From Hwanghaeella sp964350445 (GTDB lineage: Bacteria; Pseudomonadota; Alphaproteobacteria; UBA8366; Aestuariispiraceae), in NCBI GenBank assembly GCA_964350445.1, contig CAYGKA010000005.1, positions 1 to 64,000 on the forward strand: DNA of 64,000 bases. Direction: 5' to 3'. Position 1 is the first letter of the stretch, and each line of letters starts with the position of its first letter. The notes under the pieces were generated by a model. The model was not told the origin of the DNA. It did no database searches and saw only the letters and a list, made by a program, of their open reading frames with translations. This document shows positions 26,000 to 35,892 of this stretch, in pieces. Position numbers and translations under genes: made by a program.

Positions 26000-27028
26000 T
26001 CATTTTTTAAGATTGGTCCAGATGGCGTCGTACAGAACCTGCACCGCTTCCGGGCAGGCCTCGACGAAGACGCCTTTCTGGCCGGCCGGCGGATTGGATT
26101 CCGGAGAATTGGCAACCGCTGGGTCCAGATGGGCCCCAACGCCCTTCACTCCCGCCGTGTATTGGGCATAGTTGGTGACAGCCGCCGCGTTTTCCGGCTC
26201 AAGCAGGAAGTTCATGAACTTAAGCGCGTTTTCCCGGTTCGGCGCGTCTTTCAGCAGAACGACATTGTCCATCCAGACGATGTAGCCTTCCTTCGGGAAG
26301 GCGTATTCGATATTGGCGCCTTCCCCGCGGGCCTTGGCGGAAAAGCCGGACCAGATCATTCCTACGGCGGCGTCGCCGGAGACCAGCACGTCCTTTGCGA
26401 TATCGGACCCGAAGGAAGCCCAGTGTTGCTTCGCGCCTTGTACGAGTGCGTTCAACGCCTTCAACTGCGATTTGTCGGGCGTGCACTGGGGGATACCCAG
26501 ATAGAGCGACGCCAGAGTCAGCGTCTCACCCGAGGTGTCGAGGACGTTGATCTTGCCTTTCAACTCTTCCGGCGGATCGAATACAATCGACAAGCTGTCG
26601 ATGGGCCCCGAAAAGACGTCCCGATTTACGGAGAAGGAGGTCGATCCCCACTGATAGGGAATGGAGCTCTTGCGGCCGGGATCGAAGGAAACATCGGCCC
26701 ATTGGTCCTCGATATTGCCGTAGTTCGACAATTCCGAGGGCTCAAACGTATCAAGCATGCCTTCGTTGTTCAGGATCTTGACCATGTAGTCGCCAGGCAC
26801 CGCGACGTCGTAAGAGCCGAGCTTGCCCGCCTTCAGTGACGCGAGCAGCGCCTCGTTGCTGTCATAGGTGTCCAGCGTCACTTCAACGTCGTGTTCCTTG
26901 GCGAATTTATCCAGCAGTTCCTGCGGAATGTATTCGAACCAATGATAGATCGAGAGTTTGCCTTCGGCCTGCGCCGCGCCGGTAAGCGCGAAGAAGGCCA
27001 ATGATGCGGACATAAGAAGTTTCTTCAT
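26000..27028 (-). CDS. Polyamine ABC transporter periplasmic substrate-binding protein (PotF/SpuD type)
   Basis: A 342-residue protein with a signal peptide cleaved after LTGAAQA. The mature start LSIYHWFEYIPQELLDKF and the segment YDVAVPGDYMVKIL are typical of PotD/PotF-like polyamine binders; TLDTYDSNEALLA carries the second conserved loop. The ATG at 27028 is chosen over one 12 bp upstream because it opens directly into MKKLLM. It is followed on the same strand by amidase and aminotransferase genes and preceded by two permease genes and an ATPase gene. Confidence 0.92.
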   Translation of the reverse strand: MKKLLMSASLAFFALTGAAQAEGKLSIYHWFEYIPQELLDKFAKEHDVEVTLDTYDSNEALLASLKAGKLGSYDVAVPGDYMVKILNNEGMLDTFEPSELSNYGNIEDQWADVSFDPGRKSSIPYQWGSTSFSVNRDVFSGPIDSLSIVFDPPEELKGKINVLDTSGETLTLASLYLGIPQCTPDKSQLKALNALVQGAKQHWASFGSDIAKDVLVSGDAAVGMIWSGFSAKARGEGANIEYAFPKEGYIVWMDNVVLLKDAPNRENALKFMNFLLEPENAAAVTNYAQYTAGVKGVGAHLDPAVANSPESNPPAGQKGVFVEACPEAVQVLYDAIWTNLKK

Positions 27029-27045
27029 GTGAAGCTCCACTCTGT

Positions 27046-27864
27046 TCAGGTTTCTTGGTTTTTATCTTGTCCCATCCGGCCGACCAGCCAGGACAGGGAG
27101 ACGAAGACCACCGACACGACAAGCATCAGCGTGGAGATGGCCATGATGTTGGGCTTGATGCCCTGTTTGACCGACCCGAAAATCGCGGTCGGCAAGGTCT
27201 CGACGCCGGCACCCTTCACAAAGTTGGTGATCAGAAAATCGTCGAGCGAAATGATGAAGGCGAGCAGGAAGCCGGACAGAATGCCGGGCGCCATCAGGGG
27301 CAGAAGTACCAGTTTGAAGGCTTCCCTCGGCGTCGCGTAGAGGTCCATTGCCGCTTGTTCGTACATGTCGGGGATGCTTTGCATCCGGGCCGAGATCGGC
27401 AGATAGGCGAAGGGAATGCAGAAGACGATATGGGCGATCAAAATGGTGGTCAGCCCGGTGGTGAAACCGATTGCCGTGAAGAAGACGAGGCTGGCGACGG
27501 CGGTCACCACTTCCGGCACCATCAGCGGCAGGCTGATCAAGGCGAAGCTCAAGGTTTTGCCGCGGAACCGTCCCGTCCGGGTCATGGCGACGGAGGCCAG
27601 CGTTGCGATGGCCGTCGCCGCGATGGCGGCCGTGACCGCGATGACCAACGAGTTGACGGCCGCCTGCTGAAATTTCGGTGCTTCCGGCCCGGTAAAGACG
27701 TCGATATACCAAGTAAGCGAGGTGCCGCCCCATTTCGTAATCGAGGTGGAAGCATTGAAGGAATAGACGGCGACGACAATCAGCGGTGCGTAGAGCACGA
27801 AGAGGCATAGGATCGTGATCGTGAGGAAGCCGGGGAAGCGGCGAAGGTCGGTCTTGGCAGCCAT
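27046..27864 (-). CDS. Polyamine ABC transporter permease (PotC/PotI type)
   Basis: A 272-residue permease with six helices. The EAA loop is AAMDLYATPREAFKLVLLPL, and the first periplasmic segment YSFNASTSITKWGG is the usual PotC/PotI signature. The ATG overlaps the stop of the upstream permease (ATGA), so the frame further upstream is not part of it. It forms the translocation pore with the second permease for putrescine or spermidine-like substrates. Confidence 0.92.
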   Translation of the reverse strand: MAAKTDLRRFPGFLTITILCLFVLYAPLIVVAVYSFNASTSITKWGGTSLTWYIDVFTGPEAPKFQQAAVNSLVIAVTAAIAATAIATLASVAMTRTGRFRGKTLSFALISLPLMVPEVVTAVASLVFFTAIGFTTGLTTILIAHIVFCIPFAYLPISARMQSIPDMYEQAAMDLYATPREAFKLVLLPLMAPGILSGFLLAFIISLDDFLITNFVKGAGVETLPTAIFGSVKQGIKPNIMAISTLMLVVSVVFVSLSWLVGRMGQDKNQET

Positions 27865-28787
27865 CACTGCTCGCTCCCCTTGTTCTGGTTGCGGGCGTAG
27901 AGAAGCAACACAGCCAATACGATGGAGAGCAATATGGTCGACGCCGCAGCGCCGAAGGGCCAGTTGCCGGCCGCGCCCTTGAATTGCTCCTCGATCAACG
28001 AGCCGATCATGAAGGTCTTCGCGCCGCCCAGTAGATCGGGTGCCAGGAAGGCGCCGAGCGAAGGGACGAAGACCAGAATGCAGCCCGCGATGATCCCCGG
28101 TTTGACCACGGGCAGGATCACCAGCCACAAGGTCGTCCAAATATCAGAATAGAGGTCGGCCGCAGCTTCCGAGAGGGAGAAGTCGTAGCGCTCCACAGCG
28201 GCATAGATCGGCAGCACCATGAAAGGCAGGTAGCTGTAGAAAAGACCAAGCTGGACCGCGAAATTGGTGTTGATCAAACTGATCGGGGTGTCGATTGCGC
28301 CGGCCCAGATCAGGAACTCGTTCAGCGGACCTGTGTCGCGGATCAGGAATTTCATCGACACGGTGCGGATCAGCAGATTGACCCAATAGGGGATCGTCAC
28401 CATGAACAGCCATGCCGAGCGGGTGCTGGGCCTGCGGGTCGCGATGAACCAGGCGGTCGGAAAGCCGATCAACAGGCAGGCGATGGTCGCGACCCCCGCC
28501 TGCCAGATCGAGCGCCAGAAAATACCGATATAAGTCCATTCGATTGTCGGTGGTTCGTCGCCGAAAAGGCCGCGGTCAAAAAAGAACTGGTCGTAGGCGG
28601 CAAGTGTGAATTCCCAGATCACACCGCCACGGAATTCCTTGGTGAGGAACGAATAGACGACCATCATGGCCACGGGGGCGAGCAGGAATATCCCGATCAT
28701 CACCCAAGCCGGGAACATCAGCTTGGCGGTGTGTCCCTTGTACACGTTGGAAGCGGCGCCGCCGCCGATGGTCGCCCCGGCAGCCAT
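27864..28787 (-). CDS. Polyamine ABC transporter permease (PotB/PotH type)
   Basis: A 307-residue permease. The N-terminus has an approximately 20-residue extension before the first helix. YSFLTKEFRGGVIWEFT, NLLIRTVSMKFLI and the EAA loop SEAAADLYSDIWTTLWLVILP match the PotB/PotH family. It starts where the ATPase gene stops (shared bases at 28787), indicating coupled translation in the order ATPase, PotH, PotI, binding protein, amidase, aminotransferase. Confidence 0.92.
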   Translation of the reverse strand: MAAGATIGGGAASNVYKGHTAKLMFPAWVMIGIFLLAPVAMMVVYSFLTKEFRGGVIWEFTLAAYDQFFFDRGLFGDEPPTIEWTYIGIFWRSIWQAGVATIACLLIGFPTAWFIATRRPSTRSAWLFMVTIPYWVNLLIRTVSMKFLIRDTGPLNEFLIWAGAIDTPISLINTNFAVQLGLFYSYLPFMVLPIYAAVERYDFSLSEAAADLYSDIWTTLWLVILPVVKPGIIAGCILVFVPSLGAFLAPDLLGGAKTFMIGSLIEEQFKGAAGNWPFGAAASTILLSIVLAVLLLYARNQNKGSEQ

Positions 28788-29860
28788 CAGTCGGCGAGCA
28801 GGCGCGCGGCGCCCGCCTCGAGTTTGAGGCCGACAGTCGCACCTTCCTCCGGCACCACTGTCGTTTCCGAGTTTTGCAGGCGAACGGTCATCGCCTCGTC
28901 ATCCGCCAACCGCAGATGCAGTTGAATGTCGGTGCCCAGATAAACGCGGCCGGTCACCGTGGCGTCCAGTTCCCCCGCTCCCTGGGGGCAAAGCGCGATC
29001 CGCTCCGGCCGGACGGAAAGGTGGCCCTTGCCAGGGTCGCGCACGGCGGCGGCCGGACAGGAAAAACCGTTGCCGCCAGGCAGAGAAATTCGCGCCATAC
29101 CGTTTGAAACGCTGTGCACGTCGACGTCCAGAAGGTTCGTTTCCCCGATGAAGTCGGCGACAAAGCGGTTTATCGGTGTTTCGTAGATTTTCGGCGGCGA
29201 GCCGATTTGCTGGACTTCGCCATCGGACATCACGGCGATCCTGTCCGACATGGTCAGGGCTTCTTCCTGGTCATGCGTGACGAAGACGAAAGCGATGCCC
29301 GTCTCCCGCTGCAGGGCCTTTAGCTCCACGCGCACGGCTTGGCGTAATTTCAGGTCAAGCGCCGAAAGCGGTTCGTCCAGCAGCAGAACGGCCGGGCGCG
29401 GGGCGAGGGCGCGGGCCAGGGCGACGCGTTGCTGCTGGCCCCCCGACAATTGCGATGGCTTGCGGGTAGCGTAGTCGCCAAGCTGCACCATCTCCAGCAC
29501 CTGCTTCACGCGCTGAATCGATTCCTGCTTCGACCAGCCTTTGCGCAACAGGCCGAACATGACGTTCTCGGTCACCGTCATATGCGGGAATAGCGCATAT
29601 TGCTGGAACACCGTGTTGACCGGGCGTTTGTGCGGCGGAAGGTTGGTGATGTCCGCACCCTTCAGACGGATGATGCCGCTTGAGACCTCCTCGAACCCGG
29701 CGATCGACCGCAGCAATGTCGTCTTGCCGCAACCCGATGGGCCGAGCAGCGTGAAGAACTCATTCTCGCGAATGCCCAGCGAAACGCCATGCAAGGCGGT
29801 GAACGAACCGTACCGTTTAACAACCTTGTCTATATCGACCGCAATTTCTGCGCTGGTCAT
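28787..29860 (-). CDS. Polyamine ABC transporter ATP-binding protein (PotA/PotG type)
   Basis: A 357-residue ATPase. Walker A GPSGCGKTT, signature LSGGQQQRVALARALA, Walker B VLLLDEPLSALD and the switch His in FVTHDQEEA are intact, followed by a TOBE regulatory domain (about residues 270-355). It is the first gene of the polyamine operon and is divergent from the LuxR-type regulator gene; the 90-bp gap holds a GGGGTATATACCCC palindrome. Confidence 0.93.
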   Translation of the reverse strand: MTSAEIAVDIDKVVKRYGSFTALHGVSLGIRENEFFTLLGPSGCGKTTLLRSIAGFEEVSSGIIRLKGADITNLPPHKRPVNTVFQQYALFPHMTVTENVMFGLLRKGWSKQESIQRVKQVLEMVQLGDYATRKPSQLSGGQQQRVALARALAPRPAVLLLDEPLSALDLKLRQAVRVELKALQRETGIAFVFVTHDQEEALTMSDRIAVMSDGEVQQIGSPPKIYETPINRFVADFIGETNLLDVDVHSVSNGMARISLPGGNGFSCPAAAVRDPGKGHLSVRPERIALCPQGAGELDATVTGRVYLGTDIQLHLRLADDEAMTVRLQNSETTVVPEEGATVGLKLEAGAARLLAD

Positions 29861-29876
29861 GAACCACTCTTCTTTG

Positions 29877-29938
29877 ATACCCCTGAATTCGACAGTAAAA
29901 CGGTAAATCCGTCATGTGCGGGGGTATATACCCCTAAA
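29877..29938. promoter_or_regulatory. Candidate operator between polyamine operon and luxR-type gene
   Basis: A perfect 14-bp palindrome, GGGGTATATACCCC, is at 29921-29934. Its right side is repeated as ATACCCCTGAA (29877-29887) and ATACCCCTAAA (29928-29938). It lies in the 90-bp divergent gap, well placed for control of both genes by the LuxR-type protein. Confidence 0.6.
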
Positions 29939-29950
29939 GAGGTATGTGGG

Positions 29951-30751
29951 ATGGAACTCCCGAACTCTGCGGAGAAGCATTTGGGCAGGGCCATTGCGGC
30001 GCTGTCCTCGGACCGGTTCGACTTTGCGCTGTTCGAATGGCTGAACCGCTGCTTCGAAATCGATAACACGACCATGCTGGCCTATTTCCAGAACCGCGTG
30101 CCGGAGATCATGTTCACGCATGCGGTGGAGAAACGGGTTCATGAAAAATTGTTCAGCGATTATGTACCCGGCGCCTATTTGCTGGATCCGTTTCACGCCC
30201 TGCATGTGGAAAACTCACCGCCGGGACTGTATAGGCTGAAGGACATCGCGCCCGACCAGTTCCACCGCAACGAATATTTCGCGGCCTACTACCAGCGCAC
30301 GACACTGATCGACGAAATGGCCTATATCGCCTATCCCGCCGAAGGGGTATCCGTGCAGATCTGCCTTGGTCGGGACGAAACATCCGGCCAGCGCTTTTCT
30401 GCCCGGGATGTCCAGAAGGCGGAACGCATCGCGCCGATTGTTTGCGGTTTGATCGAGCAACAGTGGTCCGGCCTGCAATCCACCGGTGACTATCGCAACG
30501 AAGACCTTGCCGGTTATTTGATCGCGGCCTTGGAACGGGAACACGGCGTAACGCTCAGCCCGCGTCAGGCGGAAGTGGCGCTGTTGATTTTGCGCGGCCA
30601 TTCCTCGGTCTCGATCGGGTTGCGCTTGGGTATTTCCCCGCAAACGGTGAAGGTCTTCCGGAAGCAGCTTTACCGCCGTTGCGAGATTTCATCGCAAGCC
30701 GAATTGTTTTCGTTGCTCATGCCACTGCTCTCGACGGCGGACCCATCCTAG
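29951..30751 (+). CDS. LuxR family transcriptional regulator
   Basis: A 266-residue protein. The C-terminal LuxR helix-turn-helix is clear (LSPRQAEVALLILRGHSSVSIGLRLGISPQTVKVFRKQLYRR read in pieces, about residues 203-245). The N-terminal 190 residues resemble the GAF-like part of regulators that sit beside polyamine operons in alphaproteobacteria; no classical autoinducer-domain signature was recognised. ATG at 29951, with weak AGAGG upstream. It is divergent from the polyamine ABC operon and probably controls it, perhaps sensing a polyamine or its degradation product. Confidence 0.87.
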   Translation: MELPNSAEKHLGRAIAALSSDRFDFALFEWLNRCFEIDNTTMLAYFQNRVPEIMFTHAVEKRVHEKLFSDYVPGAYLLDPFHALHVENSPPGLYRLKDIAPDQFHRNEYFAAYYQRTTLIDEMAYIAYPAEGVSVQICLGRDETSGQRFSARDVQKAERIAPIVCGLIEQQWSGLQSTGDYRNEDLAGYLIAALEREHGVTLSPRQAEVALLILRGHSSVSIGLRLGISPQTVKVFRKQLYRRCEISSQAELFSLLMPLLSTADPS

Positions 30752-30768
30752 CCAGGCGAAAAACAAAG

Positions 30769-30822
30769 CAATCGATAAATACGATTGTTAGAACAAAAAT
30801 AATCAATTTTATAAATTTGTTC
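30769..30822 (+). promoter_or_regulatory. Promoter/operator candidates upstream of katG
   Basis: An AT-rich patch in the 256-bp gap before katG. Two dyads are visible: CAATCG-N7-CGATTG (30769-30787) and GAACAAA-N18-TTTGTTC (30791-30822). TTGTTA (30785-30790) and TTTATA (30808-30813), 17 bp apart, could form a promoter inside the second dyad. A peroxide-responsive regulator is plausible but none is encoded nearby. Confidence 0.45.
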
Positions 30823-31007
30823 CATCAGGGTACCGTCACAACGTTCCAACAGAAGTGTTGGCGTTTCTCGGCATTCTCGAGAAATCGGAAGACGCGGCAG
30901 CGAAGCATCCCCAACGCTTGATGCATACCGCAGTTACAGATTTTCGCCGCTCGCCATCTCGACTGTGCCGCTGATAAACAACTCAAACCCTCTAGGGAGA
31001 GACATTG

Positions 31008-33161
<2,154 letters not shown>

Positions 33162-33188
33162 TCGGGATCGATATCGCAACCGAATTGG

Positions 33189-33222
33189 AAGGCCCGCCGG
33201 GAATGGCGGGTCTTTCATTTTT
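33189..33222 (+). terminator. katG: katG terminator
   Basis: AAGGCCCGCC (33189-33198) pairs with GGCGGGTCTT (33205-33214) with a single G:T pair, followed by a T-rich tail (TCATTTTT). It lies between katG and the convergent carbamoyltransferase gene. Confidence 0.8.
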
Positions 33223-33232
33223 AGCAGGCCGG

Positions 33233-35065
33233 CTAGTCCAGCTCGAACGCATCCTTGTAGCTGGTGCGGAGGGCGGGGTCCTGACGGTCCTTCCGCAGCA
33301 GCACGTTGCCGATCGCTAATATGTCGAGTTCCGTTCCCATGAAACATCTGAACGCGTCTTCCGGCGTGCCGACGATCGGTTCGCCACGCACGTTGAAGGA
33401 GGTGTTCACCAGGATGGGGCAGCCGGTGCGGTCCTCGAACGCTTTCAGAAGCGCATGGTAGCGGGGGTTGGTCTCTTCATGCACCGTTTGCAGGCGCGCC
33501 GAGTAGTCGACATGCGTGACAGCCGGAATCTCGGACCGCGGCACGTTCAGTTTTTCGATCCCGAAGAGAGCCTCCTCCTCGGCCGTCATCTTGCGTCGCC
33601 GCGCCTGCTGAACATCAGCGACCATGAGCATGTAGGGGCTTGGACTGTCATGTTCGAACCAGTCTTCGACCGACTCGGCCAGGACGGACGGCGCGAAAGG
33701 CCGAAAGCTCTCCCGGTATTTCACCTTCAGGTTCAGCGTCTTCTGCATGGAGGGAGACCGTGGGTCCCCCAGAATGGAGCGGCCGCCAAGCGCCCGCGGA
33801 CCGAATTCCATGCGTCCCTGAAACCAGCCCACCGCTTGCCCGTCTACCAAGGCGTCCGCGACGTTGTCGATCATGACGTGGTGGTCGAGGCGTTCAAACA
33901 CGGCGCCCTGCGCCTTTAGGCGTTCTTCGATCTCGTCATCGTCGAACGATGGGCCTAGATAGGAGCCTTGCATCGCATCCATGGCGGCGGGAATGGAACG
34001 CGGCGCGCCCAGATGCCAGTAATGCGCGGTAAGCGCCGCGCCCAGCGCGCCGCCGGCATCGCCCGCTGCGGGCTGAACCCAAACCTTGTCGAAGGCTCCA
34101 TCCCTTAGGATTTTGCCGTTTGCGACGCAGTTCAGCGCCACACCGCCCGCAAGGCACAGGTTCCGGCATCCGGTTTCCTTTGCCGTGGACCGCGCCAGCC
34201 GGAGCATGGCTTCCTCGACGACCCATTGGACGGAGGCGGCGAGGTCCATGTGACGCTGATCGAGGTTTTCTTCCGGTTGGCGCGGCGGGGCGCCGAAGAG
34301 GTCGTCGAACTGCCGATTGGTCATCCGCAACCCGCCGACATAGTCAAAATAGCGCATGTCGAGCCAGAAGGTTCCGTCTTCCTTCAGGTCGATCAGATTG
34401 TCCAGGATGAGGTCCTTGAAACGCGGCTCGCCATAGGGGGCGAGACCCATGACCTTGTATTCCCCCGAATTAACCTTGAAGCCGAGATAGTAGGTGATGG
34501 CGGAATAGAGCAGGCCGAGCGAATGCGGAAAATGGATTTCCTTCAAGATCTCCAGCGACGACCCGTTCCCGACGGAGAGACTTGTCGTCGCCCATTCGCC
34601 GACACCGTCGGCCGTCAGGACGGCGGCATTTTCGAATGGCGAAGGATAGAAGGCGCTGGCCGCATGGCTCTGATGATGTTCCGCGAACAGAAGCTTCGAC
34701 TGATCGAAGCCCGGCGACACGGATTTCAGCGCCTTGTTCAGCATGTCCTTCTGGAACAGCTTTTCCTTGATCCAGACCGGCACCGCCATCGCGAAGCTCT
34801 TGAACCCGTAGGGGGCGATCGCGAGATAGGACTCCAGCAGGCGCTCAAACTTCAGAAACGGCTTGTCGTAGAAGGCCACGTGGTCGATGTCGTCGAGTGT
34901 GCATCCGCCCGCTTCGAGGCAATAGGCGATGGCACTGACTGGAAATCCGCTGTCGTGCTTGACCCGCGTGAATCGTTCTTCCTGGGCCGCGGCGACGATT
35001 TCGCCGTCCACGATCAGGGCGGCGGCGCTGTCATGGTAGTACGCGGACAGTCCAAGAATGCGCAT
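33233..35065 (-). CDS. Carbamoyltransferase, NodU/CmcH family
   Basis: A 610-residue enzyme with the N-terminal Kae1-like ATPase fold (LGLSAYYHDSAAAL, and the metal-binding HHQSHAASAFYPSPF) and the C-terminal carbamoyl-transfer domain (GWFQGRMEFGPRALGGRSIL). The family makes carbamoyl-adenylate from carbamoyl phosphate and transfers the carbamoyl group to a hydroxyl, as in Nod factors, cephamycin or saxitoxin. It is first to be separated from, and downstream of, the DUF5989 and SxtJ-family genes on the same strand. Acceptor is probably a surface glycan or secreted metabolite; not determined. Confidence 0.93.
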   Translation of the reverse strand: MRILGLSAYYHDSAAALIVDGEIVAAAQEERFTRVKHDSGFPVSAIAYCLEAGGCTLDDIDHVAFYDKPFLKFERLLESYLAIAPYGFKSFAMAVPVWIKEKLFQKDMLNKALKSVSPGFDQSKLLFAEHHQSHAASAFYPSPFENAAVLTADGVGEWATTSLSVGNGSSLEILKEIHFPHSLGLLYSAITYYLGFKVNSGEYKVMGLAPYGEPRFKDLILDNLIDLKEDGTFWLDMRYFDYVGGLRMTNRQFDDLFGAPPRQPEENLDQRHMDLAASVQWVVEEAMLRLARSTAKETGCRNLCLAGGVALNCVANGKILRDGAFDKVWVQPAAGDAGGALGAALTAHYWHLGAPRSIPAAMDAMQGSYLGPSFDDDEIEERLKAQGAVFERLDHHVMIDNVADALVDGQAVGWFQGRMEFGPRALGGRSILGDPRSPSMQKTLNLKVKYRESFRPFAPSVLAESVEDWFEHDSPSPYMLMVADVQQARRRKMTAEEEALFGIEKLNVPRSEIPAVTHVDYSARLQTVHEETNPRYHALLKAFEDRTGCPILVNTSFNVRGEPIVGTPEDAFRCFMGTELDILAIGNVLLRKDRQDPALRTSYKDAFELD

Positions 35066-35084
35066 CAACTCAACCCTAGAAAAA

Positions 35085-35234
35085 TCAGAAGACCGTATAG
35101 ATGAAGGGGGCGATGGCCGACCCTTTGGTCAGGACAATAAGCCCGCCCAAGACCAGCATCATGATGAGAATCGGGGCGAGCCAGAATTTCTTGCGGGCCC
35201 GCATGAAGTGCCAGAGTTCGGCAAGAAATGACAT
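35085..35234 (-). CDS. DUF5989 family small membrane protein
   Basis: A 49-residue protein, short enough to be missed by gene finders. It begins MSFLAELWHFMRARKKFW, has one hydrophobic helix (PILIMMLVLGGLIVL) and ends GSAIAPFIYTVF. This is the form of DUF5989 proteins, which recur beside carbamoyltransferase and SxtJ genes. It lies 19 bp upstream of the carbamoyltransferase start. The basic patch RARKK before the helix suggests an N-in orientation. Function unknown; a membrane anchor or partner for the transferase is a reasonable guess. Confidence 0.88.
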   Translation of the reverse strand: MSFLAELWHFMRARKKFWLAPILIMMLVLGGLIVLTKGSAIAPFIYTVF

Positions 35235-35267
35235 TGTCGGCTTCTCCAGGTACGTGACGCGCGCGCG

Positions 35268-35717
35268 TCAGAACTGATGCTTCATCGTTTCGCGTGGCGG
35301 ACCGGCCGGATCACGTGTCTTCCAGTAGCTCATGGGGTTTTGCTGTCGCAGCCGCCTGGCCAGTGGGTCGAACCCGAAAAGGCGCATCACGAAGCCCATC
35401 GGCGTGAAGACCAGAAAGAACATGAAACCCATGATAATCGGGTTCATCACCCTGTGCAGCAACAACCCCAAACGTGTCCAGACCCGGTTGGCGGGCGACA
35501 GCACGGAAGGGCATAGAAAAGACACCGCGCACAGCGCAATCGCGCCCACACCGAAGACCGCTGCCCAGAACAGTCCCGCCGTGATTGCCTGATATCCGGC
35601 GATCAGAAGGAATATCACGGCGAATGTCAGTCCAAAGCTGCGGTCGCTCGATGTCCGTTCCTCGCCATGTGCTTGGTAACGTTCGTGAAAGTCGACGCGT
35701 CGTTTTGAATCTGCCAT
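35268..35717 (-). CDS. SxtJ-family membrane protein
   Basis: A 149-residue protein with a charged N-terminus (about 25 residues), two closely spaced helices (FGLTFAVIFLLIAGYQA and the next), and a third hydrophobic region around PIIMGFMFFLVFTPMGF, ending in the MSYWKTRD motif common in the family. SxtJ is named from saxitoxin clusters, where its function is unresolved and it also accompanies a carbamoyltransferase (SxtI) and SxtK. Here the order SxtJ-like, DUF5989 (SxtK-like position), carbamoyltransferase is the same three-gene set. Confidence 0.85.
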   Translation of the reverse strand: MADSKRRVDFHERYQAHGEERTSSDRSFGLTFAVIFLLIAGYQAITAGLFWAAVFGVGAIALCAVSFLCPSVLSPANRVWTRLGLLLHRVMNPIIMGFMFFLVFTPMGFVMRLFGFDPLARRLRQQNPMSYWKTRDPAGPPRETMKHQF

Positions 35718-35892
35718 GAAGGAATCTTCCGGAAGGAGGTACGGTCGGGGCCGGTGCGCTTTAGGGTAGGCGTTACCGTAAACGATGGTTCAAGTAAAGC
35801 CAGACGGCCGGACGGGTGTGGTTCTCCGGCGGATGCCATTCATAGCCACGGAAGATCACGGCGATCTGTATTTGTAAGGTTCTGCAGCGACA

